From positions 1 to 33,136 of the forward strand of contig NZ_JAEMRD010000022.1 of the NCBI RefSeq assembly GCF_016463485.1: 33,136 nucleotides of DNA, in the 5' to 3' direction. Made by a program: the position numbers and the translations under genes. The DNA is from Brevundimonas sp. GTDB taxonomy: Bacteria; Pseudomonadota; Alphaproteobacteria; Caulobacterales; Caulobacteraceae. Positions 8,562 to 16,080 of the stretch are shown piece after piece; the stretch's first letter is position 1; each line of letters starts with the position of its first letter. Below the pieces are notes generated by a model. It was not told the DNA's origin. It ran no database searches and saw only the letters and a list, made by a program, of their open reading frames with translations.

Positions 8562-10069
8562 CGCGGCGGATCCGGCAGGCGCAGGTCGTCCGACAGCGGC
8601 TCGTATTCGTCGGCGTCGCGCAGCAGGCCGCGCAGCCGCTCGTCGGCGCCGGCCCAGGTCTCGCCGTCCGCCCCGTCATGGTATCGATCAACGGTCTTGC
8701 GCCAGGCCGCGCCCGGATCACCCAGCAGGTCCAGGAAGTACCGATAGGTTTTCCGCGGCGCGAGGATGTAGGCGAGAAACCGCTCGTACGCGGCCTCTTC
8801 CTCCCCCCGATCGCAGGCCCTGCGCGCCGCTTCGGCCAAGGCGTCGATATCCACGTCATGCAGCGCATTCGGGCTGGCGGAGATCGAACTCGAGATGTCC
8901 GAGAGCTGGAGCTTGAAAGGTCGGTCCGCCACGTCCGGCCGCCTTTGCTTCAGCCAGGCGCCGAGTACGCCGCAGCTGTCGCAGATGACCATGTCGTCGT
9001 GGCCGATGATCATGGGTTCGCGGGTGTCGTCTTCCCGAGGCAGGGACCAGACATACTGGCGGTGTCGCTGAACAAACCCGGACCAACGCCGGCGCCCTTT
9101 CTGGGAACGGCGCAACAGGCTTCGTTGATCGCGCGCGCACCCGGGACACCGCCAGTCCGGAGGAAGGGCGGCCCAGAGCTCGGGGTAGCGGCCACCATCA
9201 TAGGCCGCCAGCTCCGCGTCGCTGGGCGCCGGTGCATCGACGCGCTTTGTCGTCGCATTGCGCCCCGCGCCCTCGCGCGAAATCGATCGCGCCTCAAGGG
9301 CGGCGGCATCCGCGCGAAGGCGGACGCCGGCGACGTCGTCGCGGTTCAGCCAGTCCAGGGCATATTGACCGGGAGCGTAGGCTGGACTCGCGCCATCGGG
9401 CGCGCGGGTGCGAACCAGGCGCCCCGCACCCACGAGGTCGGCGATCGTGCGCCCAAAGGCGAGGCGCGGCTCGAAGTCGCCCGCCTGTTCGAGCCAGATC
9501 GCGAGCGCGACCTCCAGATCGACCTTGTGCTTTTCGTTGGGAACCGGGGTGATGAACCGACGGATCTCATCGGGCCGGAAGCTGAAGTACCGATCGATCT
9601 GAGGCAGGTCGCGTTTCGCCTTCGCGTCAGCGCCGTTGCAGTCCTGGCACAGGATCGTCGGGGCGAACCGTTCGATCATCTGCGAGCCCATGTGCTCCAG
9701 ATGGTAGGTCCCCTCCGGGATGCCCTTCGTCCACTCCATCCCGAACCGTTCCTGGAGGCGGTGCGCGATGTACTCGTGCAGATGATCGTGGTGACGGTGA
9801 AGATGGGCCATGAGCACGCCGGTCTTCGACACCCGAAGAAGCGCCTTCTTGCCCCGATGGCAGCACGGACAGGCCCAGAACTGCGGGGTGTCAGCCCACG
9901 GTCCATTGAGATCCACGACCTCGACCCCCGGTATGGTCAGCGCCTCGCTGATCAGCGCGCTCCACCGGCCGTCGCGATAGGGGAACGCCCGACGCAGGTC
10001 TTCGTCGGACATCGCCTCGATGTCCGGCGCCTCGAACGTGATCGTGTGGGTGGGCCACCCCGGCTTCAA
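8558..10069 (-). CDS. Zinc-cluster/HNH-like protein with a duplicated module, partner of the NERD-NTPase
   Basis: Protein of 503 aa. Two related modules are visible. At about 65-185 there is C67-x2-C70, a KALLRVSK stretch, a His-rich helix (HLHRHHDHLH), E125-H126, and C141-x2-C144-N145 with nearby lysines, close to an HNH endonuclease signature with zinc-binding Cys pairs. At about 306-410 there is a second copy: C308-x2-C311, RSLLRRSQK, H336 and C363-x2-C366. The second copy lacks the CN-x-K ending, so it may be structural. The start is a TTG (complement of 10067-10069) behind a strong GGGAGG. An ATG just upstream is out of frame and stops at once. The gene is coupled to the NERD-NTPase gene downstream. 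DNA cleavage or recognition is inferred. Confidence 0.68.
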   Translation of the reverse strand: MKPGWPTHTITFEAPDIEAMSDEDLRRAFPYRDGRWSALISEALTIPGVEVVDLNGPWADTPQFWACPCCHRGKKALLRVSKTGVLMAHLHRHHDHLHEYIAHRLQERFGMEWTKGIPEGTYHLEHMGSQMIERFAPTILCQDCNGADAKAKRDLPQIDRYFSFRPDEIRRFITPVPNEKHKVDLEVALAIWLEQAGDFEPRLAFGRTIADLVGAGRLVRTRAPDGASPAYAPGQYALDWLNRDDVAGVRLRADAAALEARSISREGAGRNATTKRVDAPAPSDAELAAYDGGRYPELWAALPPDWRCPGCARDQRSLLRRSQKGRRRWSGFVQRHRQYVWSLPREDDTREPMIIGHDDMVICDSCGVLGAWLKQRRPDVADRPFKLQLSDISSSISASPNALHDVDIDALAEAARRACDRGEEEAAYERFLAYILAPRKTYRYFLDLLGDPGAAWRKTVDRYHDGADGETWAGADERLRGLLRDADEYEPLSDDLRLPDPPR

Positions 10070-10162
10070 GCCATCCTCCCGACTGCCGCGACCTGATTCT
10101 GCGCGCGATCTCCGTCAGGATCGGTCGCATCCGGTGCAAAATCCAGCGCCGCGGACGAGGCG

Positions 10163-11104
10163 TCAGTCGGGCGGAAGCGGGCCGGGACCGTCGATGTCGA
10201 GGATGGCCTCGATACGGCGCCCCTCCCCGGTCCGCCGGATATGCACAACGACATCGATCGCCTGGGCGATCATCCGTCGCGGCGGCGTCGTGGTCACTTC
10301 GGCGATCAGGTCCTCGATCCGGACGAGCGCCTCTTGGGCGGAGTTCGCATGAATGGTCGACAGCCCGCCCGGATGGCCTGTGTTCCAGGCCTTCAGGGTT
10401 TCGAGCGCGGCGGAGCCCTCGCGCATCTCGCCCACGACGATGCGGTCCGGCCGCATTCGAAGCGCATCCCGCACCAGATCGACAACCCCGATCACAACCG
10501 GGTAGCGGCGCGTGAGGGTCGGGACGAGGTCCCAGGCGGAACACTGGAGTTCCGGGGTGTCCTCGATGAGGAAGACCCGGTCATTCGCGAACGTCGGCTC
10601 GGCCAGCAGGGCGTTGGCCAGGGTTGTCTTGCCCGAGCCCGTGCCGCCTGAGATCAGCAGGTTTCTCCGCTCGGAGACCGCTGCACGCAGACGCGCGGCT
10701 TCGGCCTCGGTCATGACCCCGTCGCGGACGTAGTCGTCGAGGCGCCAGATGACCGCGGGCCGCTTCCGGATCGAGAAGGCGGGCGCGGGCGTCACGGGCG
10801 GCAGGAAACCCTGGAATCGCTCACCGGTGCCGGGCAGCACGCCGGCCAGCCTCGGCGTCTCCCGGGTGACCAGTTCGCCGACATAGTCCGCGATCAACCG
10901 GACCACGCGTTCGCGGGCTTCCGGAGCCAGATGAAGATCCTCGGCGGAGCGCCCGTGACGAATGCGATCAAGCACCAGCCGCCCGTCCGGATTGACGAGA
11001 ATCTCGACGACCTCGGGATCCACCAGCGCCTCGAGAATCCGCGGGCCCAGAGCGTGGCGCAGCGCTTCCAGCTTTCGTTCTGCGACGATGGGATGGGTGG
11101 TCAT
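10163..11104 (-). CDS. trbB: TrbB, VirB11-like conjugation ATPase
   Basis: Hexameric traffic ATPase of the Trb system, 313 aa. It shows Walker A GGTGSGKTT at about 153-161, an Asp box (VFLIEDTPEL) near 177-186, the Walker B region (RPDRIVVGEMREG) and a His box (GHPGGLSTIHANS), all in canonical order. It acts at the inner membrane with TrbE to drive pilus assembly and DNA export. The ATG overlaps the CopG gene stop (ATGA). In most Trb operons trbC follows at once; here 93 non-coding bp lead into the inserted HNH/NERD pair instead. Confidence 0.95.
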   Translation of the reverse strand: MTTHPIVAERKLEALRHALGPRILEALVDPEVVEILVNPDGRLVLDRIRHGRSAEDLHLAPEARERVVRLIADYVGELVTRETPRLAGVLPGTGERFQGFLPPVTPAPAFSIRKRPAVIWRLDDYVRDGVMTEAEAARLRAAVSERRNLLISGGTGSGKTTLANALLAEPTFANDRVFLIEDTPELQCSAWDLVPTLTRRYPVVIGVVDLVRDALRMRPDRIVVGEMREGSAALETLKAWNTGHPGGLSTIHANSAQEALVRIEDLIAEVTTTPPRRMIAQAIDVVVHIRRTGEGRRIEAILDIDGPGPLPPD

Positions 11105-11544
11105 GGCCTGCCCGGATCGCCGCCCGAGGCGTCCTGCACATCCTGCCGCTGCGCACGAACACCGGAGATAAGCCTGGCCGCCGTGGCGTCGAGCAACGCT
11201 TCGATGCGTCGATCGACGGCCGCGAGGGTCACCGGGTCCCTGTCCGTCACAGCATCGGGCAGCCTGAGGAAGAAGGCGCGCGCCAGCTCGATGACCAGCT
11301 CCTGGATGATCTGCACATCCCGGGCGGTCGAACGCATATGATCCCGCAGCGCCCGATCCAGCTGCAGGAGCCGATCGTCGGGGTCCGCGGGGAGGCTGCG
11401 CGCCAATCCCTTGGCCAGAGACCGTCCGGCGGCCTGGCTCAGGGGGATGTTCGACTGACGGGCCTCGCGCTGCAGCGCGGCGACCACCCGGGGATCGGTC
11501 AGATAGACCTGGACCCGTGTCGCGGCGGCGTCACGTCCGGCCAT
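11101..11544 (-). CDS. CopG/ribbon-helix-helix family protein of the tra/trb operon
   Basis: Protein of 147 aa. The N-terminal residues 8-50 (RVQVYLTDPRVVAAL... followed by IPLSQAAGRSLAKGLA) fit a ribbon-helix-helix DNA-binding fold. The rest is helical and rich in Asp/Arg. Small proteins of this type commonly sit between traG and trbB in alphaproteobacterial mobile elements and are thought to regulate transfer genes or assist the relaxosome. The chosen ATG at 11544 has GGGAGGG upstream and overlaps the traG end by 14 nt; its stop overlaps the trbB start. No direct evidence shows its target. Confidence 0.78.
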   Translation of the reverse strand: MAGRDAAATRVQVYLTDPRVVAALQREARQSNIPLSQAAGRSLAKGLARSLPADPDDRLLQLDRALRDHMRSTARDVQIIQELVIELARAFFLRLPDAVTDRDPVTLAAVDRRIEALLDATAARLISGVRAQRQDVQDASGGDPGRP

Positions 11545-13408
11545 CGGACCCTCCCTGAAGGCCGTCCAGCACGGCCTGTTCGGCTGCGTAGGCCGTCGAG
11601 ATGCGCTCGTAGGTTTCCGCCGCACGGGCGGCGACGCGCTTGTCGTGGATGGCGGCCTCGACCTCTTTGAACAGCGGGAGCGCTGCGCTGGGATCCTCGC
11701 CCAGGCTGCGCATTCCGGCCCAGGGGTGCGCGGCCGGACCCGGGGTGTCGATGCGAGCCGCCTGGTCTGGAACGGGCTGGTCAGCGCGGCTTCGGAACGG
11801 CCGCTGGCGATCGTACTGCACCTTGCGGGTCCGCAGCGGTCGGTAGCCTGCGGCGAAGGTGATCTGGACGTCGTCCGGCAGGGCGCGCACCTCGCCCGGC
11901 TCCAGCAGAGGACGTTCGACCTCGGAGCGGGAGACGGAGCTGCGCCCGCCCGCCAGACCGGCCGGACCGCTTCGACTGGTCTTGGGTTCGAGGATGGTGC
12001 CGGTCAGCTTGGACACCTTGTCCTGGGTCAGCGGATCGAGCGCGCTGAAGGCCGTGTAGACATGGCAGTTGTCGAGGATGGTGTTGTGGGGCCCGTAGGT
12101 CTCGACGATGTCGTTCAACGACTGGGCCACAAACATCGTCTTGATGCCGTAGCCGCTCATCAGGCGCAGCGACTTTTCGAAGAAGGACAGGCGCCCCAAC
12201 AGCGGAAACTCGTCCATCAGCATCAGCAGCCGGCGACGCTTCGATCGCCCCCCCGCGTCCGTGGTCTCGTGGGCCGTCAGCGTCTGCGCCGCCGCGTAGA
12301 AGAGCAGCCGGACGACGGGACGGAGCGCCACCGCGTCGGCCGGCGCGACCTGGACGTAGAAGGACATCGGGTTGGGCGCGCACATCAGGTCCGACAGGGC
12401 GAAGTCCGACGCCGACAGGGCGCGCTCGAGGTCCTCGCCGGCCAGCCATTTGAGATAGCTGCGCGCCGTCCCCTGCACGGACGTCCGAAACCGGTCGTGC
12501 ATCGCAGCATAGCCTTTGACGGCGGTGGCGATGAAGGGATGGACCTCCGGCTCTCCCGACGAACCGCGCCGATGCAGGGTCCGAACCATGACGTCGGCGG
12601 CGGTGTCGAGATCCGCCAGCATGGCCCTGACCGTGATCAGGGTCTTGTCCGCGTCCGGCGCGGTGTAGAGCACATGCAGGATGACCGCCTCCAGGATCTC
12701 GGTCGCCGCCTTGTCCCAGATCGCCTCGTCGTCCCGAACGCCGCCCGGATCGCTGAGAATGGCGACCAGCCGCTGCACCTGGGCCAGCTCCTGAGGCCCG
12801 GGACGAATCTCCGCCAACGGATTGAACCGCGCCGTCGCCGGGTCTCTCGGATTGAAGAACAGGGCGTGGCTGTGCCGCCCCCTCCAGCCCGCGGTGACCC
12901 GCCAGAGCTCTCCTTTCGGGTCGTGCACGAGAACGCTGTCGGTCCAGCTCAGAAGGGTGGGCACCACATGGCCTCGCCCCTTGCCCGCGCGCGTGCCGCC
13001 CGTGACGAGGGTGGGCCGAAGATCGGTCGTCGCCAGCAGCCGGCCGTTCAGTCGTCCGAGGATGCATCCGGCGCCGTCCCTCAGGCCGGCGCGCGCCGCT
13101 TCGGCCAACCCACCCCAGCCGCGCGTTCGCCGGACGGCTCCGTTGGCGAACAACAGCATCGAGCCGGCCCCGGTCGCCGATACGAGGAGGAAGGCGGAGA
13201 TGGGAAGCGAGAAGGCCTCGGGCTGCTGGCCGCCGAACCGACGGCGCCAATCAAGGATGCTCCACGGCCAGTAGACACCCGTGTCGCCGAGCCTCAGGGC
13301 CGGGCCGAGGGCGTCGTCAAAGCGGAACATCCAGGCGAAGGTCTGGGTCGCCGCCTGAAGGGCCGCCGCGAGAGTCAGAGCAAGGATCAGGATACGGGCA
13401 GTCGGCAT
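11531..13408 (-). CDS. traG: TraG/VirD4-family coupling protein
   Basis: Type IV coupling protein, 625 aa, the expected length. It recruits the relaxase-DNA complex to the Trb channel. The N-terminus has two membrane regions (about residues 3-26 and 68-90). The ATPase domain carries the TraG-typical Walker A TGGTRAGKG at about 136-144 and Walker B LLMLMDEFPLLG near 390-400, followed by the usual SLNDIVETYGP region. It is the first large gene of the minus-strand transfer operon, followed with overlaps by CopG and trbB. The relaxase it should serve is 14 kb away on the other strand (27257). Confidence 0.95.
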   Translation of the reverse strand: MPTARILILALTLAAALQAATQTFAWMFRFDDALGPALRLGDTGVYWPWSILDWRRRFGGQQPEAFSLPISAFLLVSATGAGSMLLFANGAVRRTRGWGGLAEAARAGLRDGAGCILGRLNGRLLATTDLRPTLVTGGTRAGKGRGHVVPTLLSWTDSVLVHDPKGELWRVTAGWRGRHSHALFFNPRDPATARFNPLAEIRPGPQELAQVQRLVAILSDPGGVRDDEAIWDKAATEILEAVILHVLYTAPDADKTLITVRAMLADLDTAADVMVRTLHRRGSSGEPEVHPFIATAVKGYAAMHDRFRTSVQGTARSYLKWLAGEDLERALSASDFALSDLMCAPNPMSFYVQVAPADAVALRPVVRLLFYAAAQTLTAHETTDAGGRSKRRRLLMLMDEFPLLGRLSFFEKSLRLMSGYGIKTMFVAQSLNDIVETYGPHNTILDNCHVYTAFSALDPLTQDKVSKLTGTILEPKTSRSGPAGLAGGRSSVSRSEVERPLLEPGEVRALPDDVQITFAAGYRPLRTRKVQYDRQRPFRSRADQPVPDQAARIDTPGPAAHPWAGMRSLGEDPSAALPLFKEVEAAIHDKRVAARAAETYERISTAYAAEQAVLDGLQGGSDGRT

Positions 13409-13612
13409 GCGGCTCGAACCGAAACAACAGCGTTCGAGACATCGAGGCGGCCGATCTGGGCGACTTTCTGGCCGGGCTCTCAGGGAGCCGGGCGTCGCGG
13501 CGTCTGTATTTTCCCGGCTCTAGACGGGCGGGGCCGTCTGCGAGGCGAGTAGACAGAGACTATATTTTCACCATCCCGAGGCCGCAGCCGGTTGGAGACC
13601 CGACAACCCGCA
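13409..13612 (-). other. Intergenic leader of traG
   Basis: This 204-bp stretch between the DUF7662-like gene and traG contains no gene. On the minus strand it holds an AT-rich box (gaaaatatag, complement near 13558-13567), a hairpin with arms AGACGG/CCGTCT, and another with arms GGCTC/GAGCC. These could be a traG promoter with a structured leader, but no canonical -35/-10 pair was found and no U-rich terminator is visible. Confidence 0.4.
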
Positions 13613-13852
13613 CTAGCGACTGAAGACAACGCGCTCGGGCGCGATCTTCGACGCGCTGTAGCCGGCGGCCGTCCAGGCTGCGTGTTGCACGCCTTTCGGC
13701 GTCGTGCCCTCCGTCGGCGACCACCACGCGTCCGAGAGAGCCGCCTTGGGCAGAAGGTAGCCGATCAGGTTCTCGATCTCGCGGAACGTGAGCTCTATGC
13801 GGTCCGTGCGCTGGCGGCGGAGGTAGGCGCCGAGCGGGTCATACTTTGCCAT
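13613..13852 (-). CDS. Small DUF7662-like protein
   Basis: Protein of 79 aa beginning MAKYDPLGAYLRR, with a Shine-Dalgarno GAGGGG upstream. The pattern YDPLGAYLRRQ, LTFREIENLIGYLLP, a WW pair, then a helix containing QHAAWTAAGY matches a small domain widespread in alphaproteobacteria and listed, as I recall, as DUF7662. Its function is unknown; its size and Trp/aromatic pattern suggest a nucleic-acid or restriction-related accessory module. It lies 61 bp after the SNase-like gene and upstream of traG on the same strand, so the three may be cotranscribed. Confidence 0.72.
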   Translation of the reverse strand: MAKYDPLGAYLRRQRTDRIELTFREIENLIGYLLPKAALSDAWWSPTEGTTPKGVQHAAWTAAGYSASKIAPERVVFSR

Positions 13853-13913
13853 CCGCGATCCCCTCGGCGACCTTCACCGGGAAAGCAAGGGCCCGGCTTG
13901 TCGCGCGCGCGTA

Positions 13914-14324
13914 TCAACGGCCCCCTTCTCGCCCGCCTGAGGCGCGCAGGAGATCGCCGATCTGGCGGCCATTCAGACGGCACCGCGCGATCACGCGATC
14001 GAACACGATGACCCGTCCGCTGCGGCCGCGTTCCGCGACGCAGTCCAGGTTGCGACCGTTCACCAGCCGAACCAGGCGATCGCGCGCGTCTCGTCCACCC
14101 CGTTCGTTGAGCTCGGGCGCGTTGAAGTCGGCCAACCGCACCTCGATCCACTCTGCGGGATTCGAGGTTCGACCGACACACAGGCTGTCGCCATCGCCGA
14201 CATAGCGGACCGACCCGGCGAAGCGGTCGCCCGCCCGGGACGGCAGACGCCCCTCACACGGGTCGGCGCGTGCGGCCGACGCGAGCCCCCAGAGCGTGAG
14301 AGCGAAGAACAGGATCCTGATCAT
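13914..14324 (-). CDS. Secreted thermonuclease-like (SNase-fold) protein
   Basis: Protein of 136 aa with a signal peptide (MIRILFFALTLWGLASAARA, cleavage before DPCEG). The mature part fits the staphylococcal nuclease fold: VGDGDSLCV corresponds to the Asp-rich calcium region and VRLADFNAPEL to the catalytic Arg/Glu strand, followed by a basic stretch near RDRLVRL. A conserved Cys pair (about residues 95 and 115) may form a disulphide, in keeping with export. The frame could extend far upstream to 15104, but that part is antisense to radC. Nucleases of this kind often sit beside traG in alphaproteobacterial conjugative elements; a role in transfer or DNA processing is inferred. Confidence 0.82.
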   Translation of the reverse strand: MIRILFFALTLWGLASAARADPCEGRLPSRAGDRFAGSVRYVGDGDSLCVGRTSNPAEWIEVRLADFNAPELNERGGRDARDRLVRLVNGRNLDCVAERGRSGRVIVFDRVIARCRLNGRQIGDLLRASGGREGGR

Positions 14325-14397
14325 GGCGGCAGTCTGACGAGCGTGCGCCGCCTCGCCAAGGGCCGATCCCGACCACAGCCCAGCCCCGGCTCGAAGT

Positions 14398-14453
14398 GGA
14401 AAGGAAGGGTTGGCGGTTGGCGCTCCGTTCGGGAGCGCTGCTGGAGAACCGCC
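14398..14453 (+). promoter_or_regulatory. Structured 5' leader of radC (radC-RNA-motif-like)
   Basis: A purine tract GGAAAGGAAGGG (14398-14409) is followed by two nested perfect stems: outer GGCGGTT (14412-14418) with AACCGCC (14447-14453), which ends exactly at the ATG, and inner GCGCTCC (14420-14426) with GGAGCGC (14432-14438) around a GTTCG loop. The likely ribosome-binding GGAG (14443-14446) sits between the two 3' arms. Similar leaders precede parB, the helicase gene and the ssb-like gene. The radC RNA motif is known from leaders of radC and other DNA-processing genes; this assignment comes from memory of that family, not from a covariance search. Confidence 0.65.
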
Positions 14454-15140
14454 ATGAGCCCTGAAGCCCGGAAAGTCCAAGACACATCGTCCGTCATCGT
14501 CGGCGTATTCGGCGATCGATCGTTCGCTAGTCTGGACGATCGCGCGCTGCTGAAACGTCTGCTGGGGCCTGCGGCGCACGAGATCGACCTCGATACCCCC
14601 ATCCGGCGTCTGTTCGATCGCTACGGCGGCCTCGCGGCGATCATCGCCGCCGACCTGTCCGAGCTGGCTCGGGTCAGCGACTTGCCGAAGCGCGCCCTGG
14701 AGCATCTCAAGCTCTCGCGCCTGCTGAGCGAACGACTGGCCCGAAGCGAGGCCTCCGCCCGCCCGGTGATCTCGTCCTGGACCGCGCTCCTCGCCTATGC
14801 CCGCGTCGCCTTGGCCGAGGCCCCGCGCGAGCAGTTCCGCGTCCTGTTCCTGGACAGCCGGAACCAGCTCCTGACGGACGAACTTGTCGCAGACGGGACC
14901 ATCGACCACGCCCCCGTCTATCCGCGAGAGGTCGTTCGGCGCGCCCTGGAGGCCTCGGCCGCCGCCCTTATCCTGGTCCACAATCACCCATCCGGCGATC
15001 CGACCCCATCTCGGGCCGACATCGAGGTGACCCGTCAGATCGTGGACGCGTCGAAGCTGTTCGGGATCAAGGTCCATGACCATCTGGTCGTCGGGCGCGG
15101 CCACACCGCCAGCTTTCGCACGCTCGGGCTTCTGTCATGA
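14454..15140 (+). CDS. radC: RadC-family (JAMM/MPN) protein
   Basis: Protein of 228 aa. The N-terminal half is a UPF0758-type helical region with a helix-hairpin-helix-like segment (about 60-95). The C-terminal MPN/JAMM domain carries H176-x-H178-P-S-G-D182, the metal-binding motif, with a Glu upstream in EQFRVLFLD. RadC proteins on mobile elements are common; their biochemical role is unsettled despite the historical repair name. The ATG directly follows the structured leader. The stop overlaps the Toprim gene start (ATGA), so the two are coupled. A longer frame starting at 14343 would run through the leader and was rejected. Confidence 0.93.
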   Translation: MSPEARKVQDTSSVIVGVFGDRSFASLDDRALLKRLLGPAAHEIDLDTPIRRLFDRYGGLAAIIAADLSELARVSDLPKRALEHLKLSRLLSERLARSEASARPVISSWTALLAYARVALAEAPREQFRVLFLDSRNQLLTDELVADGTIDHAPVYPREVVRRALEASAAALILVHNHPSGDPTPSRADIEVTRQIVDASKLFGIKVHDHLVVGRGHTASFRTLGLLS

Positions 15141-16054
15141 GCCTGCGCGCCATCGTCCGGGCGCTCGGCGGCGACCTCTATCAAGGCGGCCATCGCGCCA
15201 ACATCCCGGCGCCTAGACACAGCGCCGCTGACCGATCCGTCTCGCTCGTGTGGACGCGGGGCCGTGTGATCATCCACTGCTTCGGGGAAACCCGGTGGCA
15301 GGATGTCCGGGACGATCTTCGACGGCGTGGCCTGCTCGATGCACGCGAGCAGGACGGCGTCTCCTTCGTCGCCATGCCGCGGCCGGACGATCATACGCGG
15401 CGTCGTGCGGCGATCGACCTGTGGGCCCGAGGCGCGAGCACCGGCGCCGTCGGGCTGCTCTCCCGACACCTGGCGCTTCGCTCCGTGGTCTGGTCGCCCC
15501 ATCTCATGGATCTGCTCGAACACCCGAGAGCGCCGGTCTCGGTGTATCGCGGTCGGGGGGCGTCTCGACCCGCCATGATGGCGGCGATCCGCGACCCGGA
15601 CGGCGTGCTCACCGCCGTCGAACTGACCTATCTCGAATCCAACGGCCGGCGGGCCGACAGCCTGATGCTTCCGCGAAAGACGGTCGGCCTTGTGCCCGCC
15701 GGGTCGGCGGTCCGGCTCACGCCGGCAGCCCCGGAAATGCTGGTCGCCGAGGGGGTCATCACGACGCTCTCGGCCATGGCGCGCCTCGGTCGTCCGGGAT
15801 GGGCTCTGCTCTCGGCCGGCAACCTCGCCGGGTGGCGGGTCCCGCCCGGCGTGGGAGATCTCCTCATCGCGGCGGATCGCGGACGGGCCGGCGAAACCGC
15901 AGCGCGACGGCTCCAGGATCGCACCCGCGCGGCGGGAGTCCGATGCGAAATCGCCTTGCCGCCGGCCCCGTGGGGCGATTGGAACGAGGCGGTCCGCCAC
16001 AGCGAGGGAGAGGGAAAGGAAGGGTTCGGCAGGACGCCGGAGGCGCGGGGATGA
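15137..16054 (+). CDS. Toprim-domain protein (plasmid/ICE primase-like, DUF7146 type)
   Basis: Protein of 305 aa. The N-terminal part resembles the short primase-like region of plasmid Toprim proteins ([19 protein letters not shown], then a helical segment). The Toprim domain is recognised from [15 protein letters not shown] (the catalytic Glu strand) and [15 protein letters not shown], which replaces the usual DxD with DRG. Known relatives are found next to radC, ParB and helicase genes on alphaproteobacterial mobile elements, suggesting a role in priming or processing transferred DNA. The last residues (EGEGKEGFG) are encoded by the purine tract of the next gene's RNA leader, so the C-terminus is probably shaped by that RNA. 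The start overlaps the radC stop. Confidence 0.82.
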   Translation: MSLRAIVRALGGDLYQGGHRANIPAPRHSAADRSVSLVWTRGRVIIHCFGETRWQDVRDDLRRRGLLDAREQDGVSFVAMPRPDDHTRRRAAIDLWARGASTGAVGLLSRHLALRSVVWSPHLMDLLEHPRAPVSVYRGRGASRPAMMAAIRDPDGVLTAVELTYLESNGRRADSLMLPRKTVGLVPAGSAVRLTPAAPEMLVAEGVITTLSAMARLGRPGWALLSAGNLAGWRVPPGVGDLLIAADRGRAGETAARRLQDRTRAAGVRCEIALPPAPWGDWNEAVRHSEGEGKEGFGRTPEARG

Positions 16055-16080
16055 GCCCCGACCCCGGCGGGAGATCCACA
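16013..16080 (+). promoter_or_regulatory. Structured leader of parB overlapping the end of the Toprim gene
   Basis: GGAAAGGAAGGGTT (16013-16026) is identical over 14 bases to the radC leader. It is followed by nested stems: CGCCGG (16035-16040) with CCGGCG (16064-16069), enclosing CGGGG (16046-16050) with CCCCG (16056-16060). The stop codon of the upstream gene lies in the apical loop. GGGAG at 16069-16073 is the ribosome-binding site, 7 nt before the ATG at 16081. Confidence 0.6.

Noticed and set aside
11645..13552. Long plus-strand open frame (635 codons) opposite traG
   Set aside because: Antisense shadow of traG; composition biased and no recognisable motifs.
14325..15104. Upstream extension of the SNase-like gene
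   Set aside because: This part is antisense to radC; the internal ATG at 14324 gives a proper signal peptide.
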